64,000 bases of DNA from Dehalococcoidia bacterium (GCA_035310145.1 DATGEL010000015.1:52279-116278), one strand, 5' to 3'. Shown: positions 26,632 to 35,639, counted from the first letter of the stretch. Translations and numbers: made by a program. The notes: generated by a model from the sequence alone, not told the origin.

Positions 26632-27129
26632 GTGAACTGGGTCGATCTCGTGATCATCCTGATCGTGGTGTGGTTCACCTTCAACGGGCTCTCCACGGGC
26701 CTGGTGCGGGAGTTGATCGCGCTCGCCGGGGCGCTGATCGGCGTGACGCTGGCCGGGCACCTCTATCCGCGGCTGGCGGACGACGTGAAGATCGTCTACG
26801 ACAGCCAGGACACCGACCGGCTGGTAGCGTTCCTGGCGATCTTCGTGGCCTGCGTGCTGGCCGCGCACCTGATCGGCGGCACCACGGACCAGGCGGGCAA
26901 CCTGCTGAAGTTGGGCTCGGCCGACCAGGCGCTGGGGCTGATCTTCGGCTTCGTCAAGGCCTGCGTGATCGTCGAGCTGCTGCTGATCGCCTTCGTCGTC
27001 TTTCCCGCGGCCGTGTGGGCGGCGTCGGCGATCGACAAGTCGCTGCTGGCGCCGGTCTTCCTCAAGGGCGTGCCCTGGCTGCTGAACCTGCTGCCGGGCC
27101 TGTTCCGTGCCAAGGTGCGTGTGTTCTGA
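26632..27129 (+). CDS. CvpA-family membrane protein
   Basis: This is a 165-residue protein with four hydrophobic segments and the CvpA start pattern NWVDLVIILIVVWFTFNGLS, followed by GLVRELIALAGALIG. CvpA relatives are inner-membrane proteins linked to colicin V production and envelope stress in Enterobacteria; the function in this lineage is unknown. The GTG start is 15 bases after lon, so the two are likely co-transcribed. Confidence 0.82.
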   Translation: MNWVDLVIILIVVWFTFNGLSTGLVRELIALAGALIGVTLAGHLYPRLADDVKIVYDSQDTDRLVAFLAIFVACVLAAHLIGGTTDQAGNLLKLGSADQALGLIFGFVKACVIVELLLIAFVVFPAAVWAASAIDKSLLAPVFLKGVPWLLNLLPGLFRAKVRVF

Positions 27130-27144
27130 CGGCGGCCCGCGCCG

Positions 27145-27174
27145 TTGCTGCCCTGCCGCGGCCGATGCTAGAAT
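27145..27174 (+). promoter_or_regulatory. Extended -10 promoter for the HNH gene, nearly leaderless
   Basis: -35 TTGCTG (27145-27150) and -10 TAGAAT (27169-27174) are 18 bases apart, with TG upstream (TGCTAGAAT). The start codon at 27190 is only 15 bases beyond the -10, leaving a leader of about 9 bases and no ribosome site. Confidence 0.6.
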
Positions 27175-27189
27175 GCTGTCACAGCGCAG

Positions 27190-27747
27190 ATGACCGTTCG
27201 GCCGCGTGAGCGTGCGTTAGTGGAGCCTTCCGTACTTGTTCTCAATCAGAACTACGAGCCCCTGAACGTCTGCAACGCCCGTCGGGCCTTCACCCTCCTC
27301 AACCGGGGAAAGGCGGAGGTTCTCGAACACGGGCGCGGCATGATGCGCAGCCCGCGCGCGTTCTTCCCCCTGCCTTCGGTGATCCGCCTGGTCTACATGG
27401 TCAAGCGGCCGCGTCCGCAGATGCGGCTGACGCGGCGCGAGGTCTTCGTGCGCGACCGCTACACCTGCCAGTACTGCGGCAAGCAACTGCGCGAGCTGAC
27501 GCTGGACCACGTCTTTCCCCGCCACCGCGGCGGGCGGCACACCTGGGAGAACCTGGTGGCCGCCTGCAAAACGTGCAACCACCGCAAGGCCGGCCGCACG
27601 CCGACCGAGGCGCGCATGCGCCTGATCCGCGAGCCGGCGCGCCCGCACGTCAGCAGCTACTACATTTTTTACCAGTACCTCGAACGCCAAGAAGGCTGGC
27701 GCAAGTTCATCCCCGGCTGGGACGAAGCGGCCGCGGGCTTCTCGTGA
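27190..27747 (+). CDS. HNH endonuclease domain protein
   Basis: This is a 185-residue protein. The N-terminal half (VLNQNYEPLNVCNARRAFTL, LLNRGKAEVLE) is a conserved leader of a chromosomal HNH group. The nuclease part has the two zinc pairs CQYCGK and CKTCNH and the HNH core LTLDHVFPRHRGG, with TWENLVAAC. It is predicted to bind metal and nick or cut DNA. It is not a restriction enzyme or homing element by context: it follows lon-cvpA and has its own promoter. It is followed by a strong terminator. Confidence 0.88.
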   Translation: MTVRPRERALVEPSVLVLNQNYEPLNVCNARRAFTLLNRGKAEVLEHGRGMMRSPRAFFPLPSVIRLVYMVKRPRPQMRLTRREVFVRDRYTCQYCGKQLRELTLDHVFPRHRGGRHTWENLVAACKTCNHRKAGRTPTEARMRLIREPARPHVSSYYIFYQYLERQEGWRKFIPGWDEAAAGFS

Positions 27748-27776
27748 GCGCGGCTGTTCGATTCCGGGCAGACGCT

Positions 27777-27810
27777 GGGCGGAGGCCAAGCTTCGGCCTC
27801 CGCCCGTTTA
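27777..27810 (+). terminator. Rho-independent terminator after the HNH gene
   Basis: GGGCGGAGGCC-AAGCTTC-GGCCTCCGCCC is a perfect 11-base-pair hairpin followed by GTTTAT, 30 bases after the HNH stop. Confidence 0.85.
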
Positions 27811-27955
27811 TCTCCAGCGCCATGGCCGCCGCCGCGCGCGGCAGGCCGCGTAAGGTACTTCTTGCCTTCAGCCAGCTTGCAGATGTGCGGCGCTGGACCG
27901 AGCCCGGCACGCAGCACAGCCCGCCGCACGGGCGGGCCACGGTGGAGCAGACGAG

Positions 27956-27989
27956 GGCCGGGGTTCGCCGTGAGAGGCGAACCCCGGCC
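27956..27989 (-). terminator. Terminator hairpin after the collagen-like gene
   Basis: GGCCGGGGTTCGCC-GTGAGA-GGCGAACCCCGGCC has 14 perfect pairs. It lies 23 bases beyond the stop of the collagen-like gene on the minus strand. It also converges on the HNH transcript. Confidence 0.7.
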
Positions 27990-28011
27990 GGGCGCGATGC
28001 TTCGCGGTGGA

Positions 28012-28560
28012 CTAACTCACCGTCGCGCAGATTGCATAGACGGACAGCCCAACGCTGGTGAAGCCGGGCTGATGGCCCACGGCGATCCAGCCCGTGCCGT
28101 TACCGTTGGGGCTCGTGCGGTTGAGAATCGAGACGGTCCCAAGCGCCTCGGCCCCGCCGCCCAGCACATGCTCGCCCGCGTTGCAATCGACTTCCAACTG
28201 CGTGAAGTTGCCGACATCTTGATCGACGATGGAGGCGATGTGGTAGCCGGTGACGCCCGAAGGGCCTTGTGGGCCGGCCGGACCCTGCGGACCGACGGGG
28301 CCAACGGGGCCGGCGGGGCCGGCGGGTCCCTGGATGCCTTGACTGTTCCAGCTGACGAACATCTCGTTCGTCGCGCAGGTCGTCGTCGCGTCGACGATGT
28401 GAATCGTGCCGCTGCTGTTGTTCACACAGGCGGAGATTACGCCCGGCGTCGTGGCAGGGCCGGCGCGCACGGCCGCGACCGTCGCGAGGCCCAGGCCGCC
28501 GGCGATGAGGGCGAACTTTCCGTGCCGCAGCACGTGGCTGGAGAGAGTGAGGTATCGCAC
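28012..28560 (-). CDS. Secreted protein with a collagen-like Gly-X-Y segment
   Basis: This is a 182-residue protein. An N-terminal signal peptide (residues about 1-33) is followed by ACVNNSSGTIHIVDATTTC and the tract GPAGPAGPVGPVGPQGP, continuing in Gly-Pro-X triplets for about 10 repeats, then a C-terminal beta-rich domain of about 80 residues with two cysteines. Such proteins form trimeric stalks on the cell surface, with the C-terminal domain as the head. The GTG start at 28558-28560 follows AAGGAG at good spacing. Confidence 0.82.
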   Translation of the reverse strand: MRYLTLSSHVLRHGKFALIAGGLGLATVAAVRAGPATTPGVISACVNNSSGTIHIVDATTTCATNEMFVSWNSQGIQGPAGPAGPVGPVGPQGPAGPQGPSGVTGYHIASIVDQDVGNFTQLEVDCNAGEHVLGGGAEALGTVSILNRTSPNGNGTGWIAVGHQPGFTSVGLSVYAICATVS

Positions 28561-28882
28561 GGGTTCGGCTCCTTACAGTGCTTTGCTGGCATGGCCAGCC
28601 AGGAGGTGCGTGCCGATCGAGGTGTCCGGGTTCCGATGCCGTCCGGCGGGGCAGGCGCCATGTCCCATCCGGTGCTGCCAGCATCGCCCCGCGGCCGCAC
28701 GCCGGCCATGCACGCTACCTTGACACTTACCCTCACACTCGCCCGCACAGTTGAAGCGCATACGTAGGCGGAGCATGATGGGCGCTGAGCGTTTGCCCGT
28801 CGCGCAATGCTCGTGTGCGTCCCGCCGGCAGCGGCTGTGCCGGTCCGTTCGAGCGCCAGACCACCGGGAGCGCCGTTGCACG

Positions 28883-31800
28883 ATGACCGATGCGGAGCTG
28901 ACCTTCGGCGCCCGGCTGCGCCGCTACCGCGAGCGCGCCGGTCTCACGCAGGAAGAGCTGGCCGAGCGGGCAGGACTCACCGCAGCGGCGATCGTCGCCC
29001 TGGAGCGCGGGCGCCGGCGCTATCCCTCTCCGCACACGCTGCGGCGGCTGGCCGAGGCGCTGGCGCTGAGCGCGGCGGAGCAGGCGACGTTCGGCGGGCC
29101 GGCGCGGCCGCCCGCCGCGGCCATCGCCCCGCCCGCGCCGCCGTTTGCCCTGCCGGCGCAGCGCTCCAGTCTGGTCGGCCGCAGTCGCGAGCGCGGCGCC
29201 TTGCATCAGCGGCTCGATGCGGCCGCGGCCGGCAGGGGCGGCGTCGTTCTGCTGGCCGGCGAGCCCGGCATTGGTAAGACACGCCTCCTCACCGAGCTGG
29301 CCGTAGAGGCGCGCGGCCAGGGCTGGGACGTGCTCGCGGGCCGCGCTTATGAAGATGAAGGGCTGCCGCCCTACCTGTCCTTCGTCGAGGCGCTGCGCGG
29401 TCACATCCGTCGTACGCCGCCGGAGACGCTGGCCGCCCAGCTCGGCGACGGCGCCGTGGACCTTGCCCGGCTGCTGCCCGAGCTGCGCGGGCGGCTGCCT
29501 GAGCTGCTCCCGCCGGCCGGCGAGCCCGACCGCTACCGCCTGTTCGAGGCCGTCTGCGACGCGCTGCTCGTCATCGCCCATGCTGCCGAGAGCGGCGCCG
29601 TACTGCTGCTCGACGACCTGCACTGGGCCGACAAGCCCACGCTGCTGTTGCTGCAACACCTGGCCCGCCGCGCCGCCGAAGGCCGCCTGCTCGTCGTCGG
29701 CGCCTACCGCACCACCGACCTCAGCCGCGGCCACCCGCTCTCCGATGTGCTCGCCGAGCTGCGCCGTGAGCGGCTGTATGAACGCGTTCCCGTGAACGCG
29801 CTGGACGAGGCAGACGCCCGCGCCCTGATCGCCGGCCTCGCGGGCGCGGCGCCTTCGGACGCGGTGGCGCGGGCCGTGGCGGCGGAGACGCAGGGCAACC
29901 CGTTCTTCATCGAGGAGGTGGTGCGCCACCTGCGCGAGCAGGGCCGGGATCTGTCTGACCCACACGCCGCCGTGGCCGCCTGGGGCATTCCCGAGGGCGT
30001 GCGCGAGGTGATCGGCCGGCGCCTGGCGCGGCTGCAGCCGGAGACGAACCGCGCCCTGCAGGCGGCGGCAGTGTTGGGCGAGGAGAACGGCTTCGAGGTG
30101 CTGCTGGCGATGGATGCCGGCGACTGGACGGCGCTGACGGCGGCGCTGGAGGAGGCGACGGCGGCAGGCGTACTGCACGAAGAGGGCGGGCAGTACCGCT
30201 TCGCGCATGCCCTGCTGCGCCAGACGCTGCTAGAGGAGCTGAGCCTGCCGCGCCGCCAGCGGCTGCACCTGCGCGCCGCCGAGGCGCTGGAACGCGTTCA
30301 TGCCCGCCACCTGGCGCCGCACGCCGCGGCACTCGCCGGGCACTACCGCCAGGCCGGCGCCGCGGCCGACCCGGAGAAGCTGCTGGCGTACGCGAAGCAG
30401 GCGGCGGAGGCAGCGCTGACGGTTTTCGCCTGGGAGGAAGCAGCCGCACACTGGCAGGGCGCGCTGGAGGCGGTGGCCGCGGGCGCCGCGGCCACGGCGC
30501 AGGAACACTGCGAGTTGCTGCTGGCGCTGGGCGAGGCGCAGTGGCGGGCCGCCGCGTTTCCCGCGTGGAAGGAGACGTTTCTGCGCGCCGCGCGGGCCGG
30601 CGGCACGGCCGAGCAACGGGCGCGCGCGGCATTGGGCTATGCGGAGGTCTCCGGCGCCGGCAGCGACGCCACACCATCGATCGAGTTGCTCGAAGACGCG
30701 CTGACAGGACTTGCCGAGGGAGACAGCGCCGTGAAAACCCGCGTGCTCGGGCTGCTGGCCGAGGTGCTGTTGTGGCGCGGCGATCACGAGGCACGCAGCC
30801 TCGCCTTGACAGCGGAGGCCGTGGCGATGGCGCGCCGGCTGGGCGACGCGCGGACGCTGGCCTTCACCCTGAACGAACGCTACTGGGCGCTGGGGGGCGC
30901 CGAAGACCTGACCGAACCCGAGCTGGTGGCAGCCGAGCTGATCGAGGTGGCGGAGCGGATCGCCGACCCCGACCTGCGCTACAAGGGCCGTCGCTGGCGC
31001 ATTCGCAACCTGGTGCGACGTGGAGAGATGGCAGCCGCCGATCGGGAGATCGACATCATCGTCCGTTTGGTCGAGTCGCTTCGCCAACCGCAGTACCGGC
31101 TTACCGGGATCAATTGGCGCGAGTTCCAGGCGTTTCGCGACGGGCGGCTCGAGGATGCAGCGCGGCACCGGCAAGAGATGGACGTCCTGACCCTCCGCGT
31201 TCAACACCCCTGGTTTCGACTCATGACCGCTCTGCATGCGTTTTCGCAGGGCCGCCAGTCTGGCCAGTTTGAGGCCGGAGAAGACGCGCTGCGGGAGGTT
31301 GCGCGGGAACTCCCGGAGTTCCCGCTCTCACACGCGGCCATCGCGCTGCTGCTCGCCGAGACGGGGCGGCAAGAGGAGGCACGATCGATCCTCGCCGCAC
31401 TCGCCGAGCGCGGCGTGCGCACGCTGGCCCGGAACTGGGTGTGGCTGCCAACCCTCATCGTGCTCGCCCAGGTCAGCCATGAGCTGGGCGAGCGAGGCGT
31501 GGCCGGCGTCCTCTACGAAATGATGCTCCCGTCAGCAGGGCAGAACGCCGTCCCGATGCCGGTCATCGAGTATGCCCTTGGCGCCGTTGACCGTTTCCTG
31601 GGGCAGCTCGCCGAGACACTCGAGCGCCTCGACGATGCTGAGCGGCATTTCGCGGCCGCGCTGGCGCTGAACACGCGCACGGGCATGAAGGTGCCGACGG
31701 CGGACACGGCGCGCGACTTCGCCGGGCTGCTGCGGCGGCGCGGCCGGCGGGGCGATGCGGCCCGCGCCCGCGAGCTGCTGGAGCAAGCGCGCGCCCTCTA

Positions 31801-32083
31801 CGATGAGATCGGCATGGACTACTGGGCCGGCAAGACGCGGGCGCTGCTGGAGCAGGCGCCGGCCACGGCGGCGGTTCGCCCCGCGCTGCCCGATGGGCTC
31901 TCCGCGCGCGAGTCCGAGGTGCTGCGGCTGCTGGCCGCGGGCCGGAGCAACGCGGAGATCGCCGCAGCGCTTGTGCTCTCGGTGCATACGGTTGAGCGGC
32001 ACGTCGCCAACCTCTACGGCAAGATCGGCGCCCACGGCCGCGCCGACGCCACCGCCTATGCAGTGCGCCGCGACCTTGTGTAG
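28883..32083 (+). CDS. Large ATPase transcription regulator, XRE HTH + AAA + LuxR HTH
   Basis: This is a 1066-residue protein. Residues about 8-65 are an XRE/Cro helix-turn-helix ([20 protein letters not shown]). An AAA-type ATPase follows with Walker [12 protein letters not shown] near 126 and Walker [12 protein letters not shown]. The middle 500 residues are helical TPR-like repeats. The last 65 residues are a LuxR/GerE helix-turn-helix ([20 protein letters not shown], then [17 protein letters not shown]). It resembles LuxR-type large ATP-binding (LAL) regulators but has a second DNA-binding domain at the N-terminus. The start at 28883 was preferred to an in-frame site 132 bases upstream because the HTH then begins near residue 8. 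The signal sensed is unknown. Confidence 0.87.
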   Translation: MTDAELTFGARLRRYRERAGLTQEELAERAGLTAAAIVALERGRRRYPSPHTLRRLAEALALSAAEQATFGGPARPPAAAIAPPAPPFALPAQRSSLVGRSRERGALHQRLDAAAAGRGGVVLLAGEPGIGKTRLLTELAVEARGQGWDVLAGRAYEDEGLPPYLSFVEALRGHIRRTPPETLAAQLGDGAVDLARLLPELRGRLPELLPPAGEPDRYRLFEAVCDALLVIAHAAESGAVLLLDDLHWADKPTLLLLQHLARRAAEGRLLVVGAYRTTDLSRGHPLSDVLAELRRERLYERVPVNALDEADARALIAGLAGAAPSDAVARAVAAETQGNPFFIEEVVRHLREQGRDLSDPHAAVAAWGIPEGVREVIGRRLARLQPETNRALQAAAVLGEENGFEVLLAMDAGDWTALTAALEEATAAGVLHEEGGQYRFAHALLRQTLLEELSLPRRQRLHLRAAEALERVHARHLAPHAAALAGHYRQAGAAADPEKLLAYAKQAAEAALTVFAWEEAAAHWQGALEAVAAGAAATAQEHCELLLALGEAQWRAAAFPAWKETFLRAARAGGTAEQRARAALGYAEVSGAGSDATPSIELLEDALTGLAEGDSAVKTRVLGLLAEVLLWRGDHEARSLALTAEAVAMARRLGDARTLAFTLNERYWALGGAEDLTEPELVAAELIEVAERIADPDLRYKGRRWRIRNLVRRGEMAAADREIDIIVRLVESLRQPQYRLTGINWREFQAFRDGRLEDAARHRQEMDVLTLRVQHPWFRLMTALHAFSQGRQSGQFEAGEDALREVARELPEFPLSHAAIALLLAETGRQEEARSILAALAERGVRTLARNWVWLPTLIVLAQVSHELGERGVAGVLYEMMLPSAGQNAVPMPVIEYALGAVDRFLGQLAETLERLDDAERHFAAALALNTRTGMKVPTADTARDFAGLLRRRGRRGDAARARELLEQARALYDEIGMDYWAGKTRALLEQAPATAAVRPALPDGLSARESEVLRLLAAGRSNAEIAAALVLSVHTVERHVANLYGKIGAHGRADATAYAVRRDLV

Positions 32084-32285
32084 CCGCGCGCTCTGCCCTG
32101 GTCAGGATCTGCAGGTTCAGGTCGCCCTGGCTGCATAGTTGCCGCCATCCCGCCCCGCCGCTGCTGCGCTCATCCTCGGCTGAAAATGGTGCGCTGCCGG
32201 GATGGCAGCGTTTCCGGCTGCCGCTACCTTCAGATCAACGGCAACGTTCACCTGAGAGCAGCGCAGTGAGGGATGGAGGATCGCG

Positions 32286-32519
32286 ATGGAGCCGCACGGA
32301 CCGCTGACCCGGCTGTCGAGCGAGATCGACTGGCAGTACCGCCGCGCAGTCGTTCAACCCCGCAGTGCGCGCGATGCCGCCCTGCTGCGCGAGCGCGAAC
32401 TATCGGCGGCCGTGGGCGGGCAGCGCGCCCCGCGCCGTGCCCGCTTTTGGAGCCGCGACTTCTCGGCGCGCTTTCTGCGACTCGCCTGGCGGGCGCGCGG
32501 CCTGCGAGCTTCGGGCTGA
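32286..32519 (+). CDS. Short ORF, unknown function
   Basis: This is a 77-residue Arg/Ala-rich frame with a good ribosome site (GGAGG six bases before the ATG). No domain was recognised, and the composition could equally come from non-coding GC-rich sequence. It lies between the large regulator and the DCC-family gene on the same strand. Confidence 0.35.
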   Translation: MEPHGPLTRLSSEIDWQYRRAVVQPRSARDAALLRERELSAAVGGQRAPRRARFWSRDFSARFLRLAWRARGLRASG

Positions 32520-32633
32520 ACCCTGTCTTCCTGCCCGATCAGAGCCGGCATCCGGCCTCGGAGCACTATGGCGCCGCCGGGGGCGTGCGTTACCGTTCAG
32601 GCAGGAGCGGGCTTTCACCCGAAGGCAGGAAGC

Positions 32634-33056
32634 GTGCAAAGCGATTGGGAGCGGGCGCGGCTCGTCGTGCTGTTCGACGGCTGGTGAGGGTTCTGAACGC
32701 GTTGCGCGGAATGGATCCGGGCGCGCGATCCCGCCGGCCGTGTGCTGGCGCTGCCGAATCAGACCCCGGGCGTGCGGGAGCGCTTCGGCCTGACCAGGGC
32801 ACAGGTCGATCGGGAGATCTACGCCATCGCGCGGAACGGGCGCGTGTTCCGCGGCGCCGGCGCCGTGGCGCGCAGCTTCCGAGAACTCGGCGGGTCATGG
32901 CCGGCGCTGGGTCGGGCGATGAATCTGCCCGGCGTGCGCTGGCTCGCCGAACGCGGCTACGCCTGGGTGGCCGGGCACCGCGGGCTGTTCGCCCGCTTCG
33001 GCAGCACGCCCGCCTGTGCGCGACCGGGCGCCCGCTGCCTGCCCGAAGGCGAGTAG
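32634..33056 (+). CDS. DCC-family thiol-disulfide oxidoreductase with two in-frame TGA codons (putative UxxU selenoprotein)
   Basis: Read from GTG 32634 (GAAGGCAGGAAGC upstream) to TAG 33056, the frame gives 140 residues covering a complete DCC (DUF393) protein. The beginning reads LVVLFDG-W, TGA, GF, TGA, TRCAEWI; the family motif is DGxCxxC, so the TGA codons at 32685-32687 (residue 18) and 32694-32696 (residue 21) sit precisely at its two redox cysteines. The rest matches the family (FGLTRAQVDREIYAIARNGR, VFRGAGAVARSF, LPGVRWLAERGYAWVAGHR) without another break. Other genes here use TGA as stop. A hairpin follows the TGAs. Selenocysteine insertion is the best explanation; two nonsense mutations in a dying gene is the alternative. 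Automated callers would keep only the part from about 32742. Confidence 0.78.
32700..32727 (+). promoter_or_regulatory. Candidate bacterial SECIS hairpin
   Basis: A stem forms between 32700-32710 and 32716-32727: CG, bulged U at 32702, UGCG, CGGA on the 5' side, loop AUGGA, then UCCG, a GG bulge, CGCGCG. The loop begins 23 bases after the first TGA and 14 after the second. A bulged U and G in the loop resemble the E. coli SECIS. The fold was done by eye. Confidence 0.4.
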
Positions 33057-33079
33057 CTGGGGCGCCCGCAGCACATACC

Positions 33080-33183
33080 GTAGGGACGCATGACCCTGTG
33101 ACCTTGCCCCACACGAAACAGCTCGGCCGGCGAACGCCTCTGTCGCGCCCGCGCCGCGAAGAGCGCACGCCGTGCGCCCCTAC
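33080..33183. repeat. Fold-back repeat with GTAGGGRCGCA ends
   Basis: GTAGGGACGCA (33080-33090) and TGCGCCCCTAC (33173-33183) are inverted repeats with one mismatch around about 82 bases of non-coding sequence after the DCC gene. Related sequence occurs at 36721-36755. Confidence 0.5.
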
Positions 33184-33231
33184 GAGAACCGGCTAACCCG
33201 GCGCAGCCCCGGACCTTCCTCCCCAGGATCG

Positions 33232-33271
33232 CCCCCTCTCCTTCGCCCAGTATTGGGAGAAGGAGAGGGGG
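33232..33271. repeat. GAGAGGGG-family hairpin
   Basis: CCCCCTCTCCTTC pairs with GAAGGAGAGGGGG around CGCCCAGTATTGGGA. It lies 27 bases beyond the stop of the TrkA-type gene (minus strand) and could end that transcript. The preceding GCAGCCCCGGACCTTCCTCC is shared with 36761-36785. Confidence 0.7.
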
Positions 33272-33298
33272 ATGGGGGTGAGGATGAGGGCCGCTCGC

Positions 33299-33958
33299 TC
33301 AGCCGATCAAAATCTGCCGCAGCGTGTCTTCGGCGTCGGGGCGGGTGACGGCGAGCACCTTGTCGCCGGTGCTGAGCTGGGTCTCCGCGTTGGGCACGTG
33401 CGGGTGTCCGCCGGCGTCGATCACCAGCGCGATCAGCGTTTGCTGCGGCAGGAGCAGGTCGTTCAGCTTGCGGCCCAGTGAGGGCGAGTCGTCCGTGATC
33501 TGCGCCTCCACGATCTGCAGGCCGCTGCCGCGCAGGCTAAGCAACGGAATCAGATGATGCGTCGGCAGCTCCTGCTCAATGTGCGCCATGATCGCCGCCG
33601 TGGCGCTCACGGTCGTATCGATGCCGAGCTTCTTGAAGATCAGCGCGTTCTTCGGGTTGTTCAGGCGGGCGATCGTGCGCGGCACGTCGAACTTCTTGCG
33701 CGCCACCTGGCAGGAGACGAGGTTATCCTCGTCGTCGCCGGTCACGGCGATGAACATGTCTGCGCGGCCGGTGCCGGCGTTCTCCAGCACGGCCGCCTCG
33801 CAGCCGTCGCCCTGCACGGCCACGTCGCCCAGCTCGTCGTTGATGCGCGCGACCTTGGCCGGCTCCTGCTCGATCACCAGGATCTCGTGCCCCTCGGCCA
33901 CCAGCTCGCTGGCCAGGTAGAAGCCGACCTTGCCGCCGCCGACGATGATGATGTACAC
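33299..33958 (-). CDS. Potassium channel/transport regulator, TrkA/KtrA type (RCK_N + RCK_C)
   Basis: This is a 219-residue cytosolic regulator. RCK-N Rossmann domain (1-135): nucleotide motif IIVGGGKVGFYLASELVAEG, acidic end of strand 2 in LVIEQEP, and GDGCEAAVLENAG. The RCK-C domain (about 140-219) contains SPSLGRKLNDLLLPQQT. Such subunits bind NAD(H), ATP/ADP or cyclic di-AMP and gate Trk/Ktr K+ channels. The membrane channel gene is not in the window. A second RCK protein lies 13 bases upstream, and the two probably assemble together. Confidence 0.9.
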   Translation of the reverse strand: MYIIIVGGGKVGFYLASELVAEGHEILVIEQEPAKVARINDELGDVAVQGDGCEAAVLENAGTGRADMFIAVTGDDEDNLVSCQVARKKFDVPRTIARLNNPKNALIFKKLGIDTTVSATAAIMAHIEQELPTHHLIPLLSLRGSGLQIVEAQITDDSPSLGRKLNDLLLPQQTLIALVIDAGGHPHVPNAETQLSTGDKVLAVTRPDAEDTLRQILIG

Positions 33959-33971
33959 GGTGATCGCCCCG

Positions 33972-34373
33972 TCAGCGCAGCAGCGCGTCTTTCAGCAGTT
34001 GCGCCCCGACCTTCGTCGGGCTGATCGTTTCGATGCCCAGCGTGTGGTAGATCTCCTCGCGGATCGGGTCGTAGATGCGGCAGACCACGCGCGGCACGTT
34101 GAAGATGTGCTGCGCGACTTGAGCCGCCATCACGTTGCGGTTGTCGCCCTGCGTCACGGCCACGAAGGCGTCGGCGGTGGCGATGCCGGCGCGGCGCAGC
34201 ACGTCCACGTCGATGCCGTTGCCGACGATGGCGCGGCCACGGAACTCCGGCGGCAGGCGGCGGGCGAAGGCGGCGCTGGTCGTGTCCAGCACCGTGACGT
34301 CGTGCCCCTCGCGGTCGAGCGTCGTGGCGAGCTGGGCGCCGACACGGCCGCAGCCCATGATGATCACCTTCAT
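33972..34373 (-). CDS. TrkA-N (RCK_N) domain protein
   Basis: This is a 133-residue protein that consists of a single RCK-N domain: KVIIMGCGRVGAQLATTLDR (Gly-rich nucleotide loop), VTVLDTTSAAF, and DAFVAVTQGDNRNVMAAQVA. It lacks the RCK-C domain present in its neighbour. Tandem RCK genes of unequal length occur in K+ uptake operons, and a mixed octamer is plausible. The pair starts from upstream of 34373. Confidence 0.88.
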   Translation of the reverse strand: MKVIIMGCGRVGAQLATTLDREGHDVTVLDTTSAAFARRLPPEFRGRAIVGNGIDVDVLRRAGIATADAFVAVTQGDNRNVMAAQVAQHIFNVPRVVCRIYDPIREEIYHTLGIETISPTKVGAQLLKDALLR

Positions 34374-34435
34374 TTGCCTCTCCGCGCCGCCGCCTCGCTC
34401 CCGCCGCGTAACACGTTTGTGAAACCTCCCACATG

Positions 34436-35635
34436 CTAGGAAGCCCGCTCGGACGTGTCAACGCGCCGGCAGATCAGCGCCGCGTGCCGGCCCAGCACGC
34501 GCGTGAGCACGAGCACGCGCTCTTCGGGGCCGTCGAGCTTCAGCAAGCGTTCGAGCTGCTGCGGGTCGAGCGGTGAGGCGCGCGTCTTGACGACGACGCG
34601 GCCGACGCGCAGCGCGCGCAGGCGGCGTTGCAGCGCCTTGAGGTTGAAGGGCAGCCACTCGTCGATCGCGTAGGCCGTGGCGAAGGGCGTCGGCCGCGCG
34701 GCGTCCGCGCTCAGAAACGCCGTGGTCTCGTCGATGCGCGTGGCGTCAAGCGCATGGCCGAGCTGCTGCAGCAGGCGGGCACGGATCGCGGCGGGCTGCG
34801 GCTCGTAAAGCACGGCACGCGGCGCGGCCACGGCCACCGGTTCGAGGGGCGTGAAGCCCAGAGTTTCGCCCGAAGGCAGCAGCGTGGCGCGGCGCTCGGC
34901 GCCGGCGAAGGCGCCCAGCCAGAGCATGGCGATGCCGAGCGTGCTCCCCTCCTGCACGAACTCGGCCTCGCAGCCGGGCGGCAGGTCGGCGTCGCGGATC
35001 CCCGGCGCGGCCTTGATGCCGAAGGCGGGGAAGCGCGCCGCCAGTCGCAGCGCGGCATCGAGCGGCGGCTGCCAGCGGCGCGGGTCGAAGAGGCGAGCGC
35101 CGTCGGGCGTGCGGCGGCCGGGGTCGCAGAAGGCCGCGCCGGCCGCCGGCAGCGAGTCGTCCAGCAGGTCGGCCTGCATGAAGCTGATGCGCTCAGCCAC
35201 GCCGCAGGCCTCGGCGTTCGCCCGCGCCAGGGCAAGGCGCAGGGGGTCGCGATCGATCGCCGTGACGCGCGCCACGCGGGCCAGCGCGATCGTGTTGCCG
35301 CCGAGGCCGCAGCCCAGGTCGAGGACATCTTGAATGGACCCTGCCTGGCCGGCGAAACGCGCGGCGATGTGCGCGGCGGCGGCGGCGCTGCTCGCCTGCT
35401 CCAGCGCCTCGGCGGTGAAGAACATGCGCGCCGCCTCGGGGAACTTTGCGGCGGCACGGGCGCGTAGCTGCACCGTCTCCAGCGCGGCCGCTGCCAGTTC
35501 CGGCGGATGGCGCCGGCGCAGGCGGGTGATGGCGCGCAGCGGGTCGGGCCATTCGGCCGCGATGGCGCCGGCTTCCGCCAGCAGCATCTCGCCGGCCGGG
35601 GTACGCAGCGCTGCCAGCGTCTCCAGCGTGAGCAC
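34436..35635 (-). CDS. SAM-dependent methyltransferase with THUMP-like domain
   Basis: This is a 399-residue protein. A helical N-terminal part is followed by a class I methyltransferase domain (about 100-230) with motif I VLDLGCGLGGNTIALA and the acidic residue in VTAIDRDPLRLALARANAEA; AAFCDPGRRTPDG replaces the usual catalytic DPPR-type motif. The C-terminal part (about 290-390) is the THUMP-like domain with RAVLYEPQPAAIRA and FNLKALQRRLRALRVGRVVV. The substrate is unknown, RNA being a guess from THUMP relatives. Its stop is 62 bases upstream of the RCK gene. Confidence 0.82.
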   Translation of the reverse strand: MLTLETLAALRTPAGEMLLAEAGAIAAEWPDPLRAITRLRRRHPPELAAAALETVQLRARAAAKFPEAARMFFTAEALEQASSAAAAAHIAARFAGQAGSIQDVLDLGCGLGGNTIALARVARVTAIDRDPLRLALARANAEACGVAERISFMQADLLDDSLPAAGAAFCDPGRRTPDGARLFDPRRWQPPLDAALRLAARFPAFGIKAAPGIRDADLPPGCEAEFVQEGSTLGIAMLWLGAFAGAERRATLLPSGETLGFTPLEPVAVAAPRAVLYEPQPAAIRARLLQQLGHALDATRIDETTAFLSADAARPTPFATAYAIDEWLPFNLKALQRRLRALRVGRVVVKTRASPLDPQQLERLLKLDGPEERVLVLTRVLGRHAALICRRVDTSERAS

Positions 35636-35639
35636 GCGG

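Noticed and set aside
27755..27770. tRNA T-loop-like sequence GTTCGATTCC
   Set aside because: No acceptor, D or anticodon arms can be formed; upstream sequence is the HNH gene end.
32634..33056. Recoding of TGA as Trp or Gly in this organism
   Set aside because: Many other genes here, such as mraY, murD and cpaB, end in TGA at exactly the expected place, so TGA is a normal stop.
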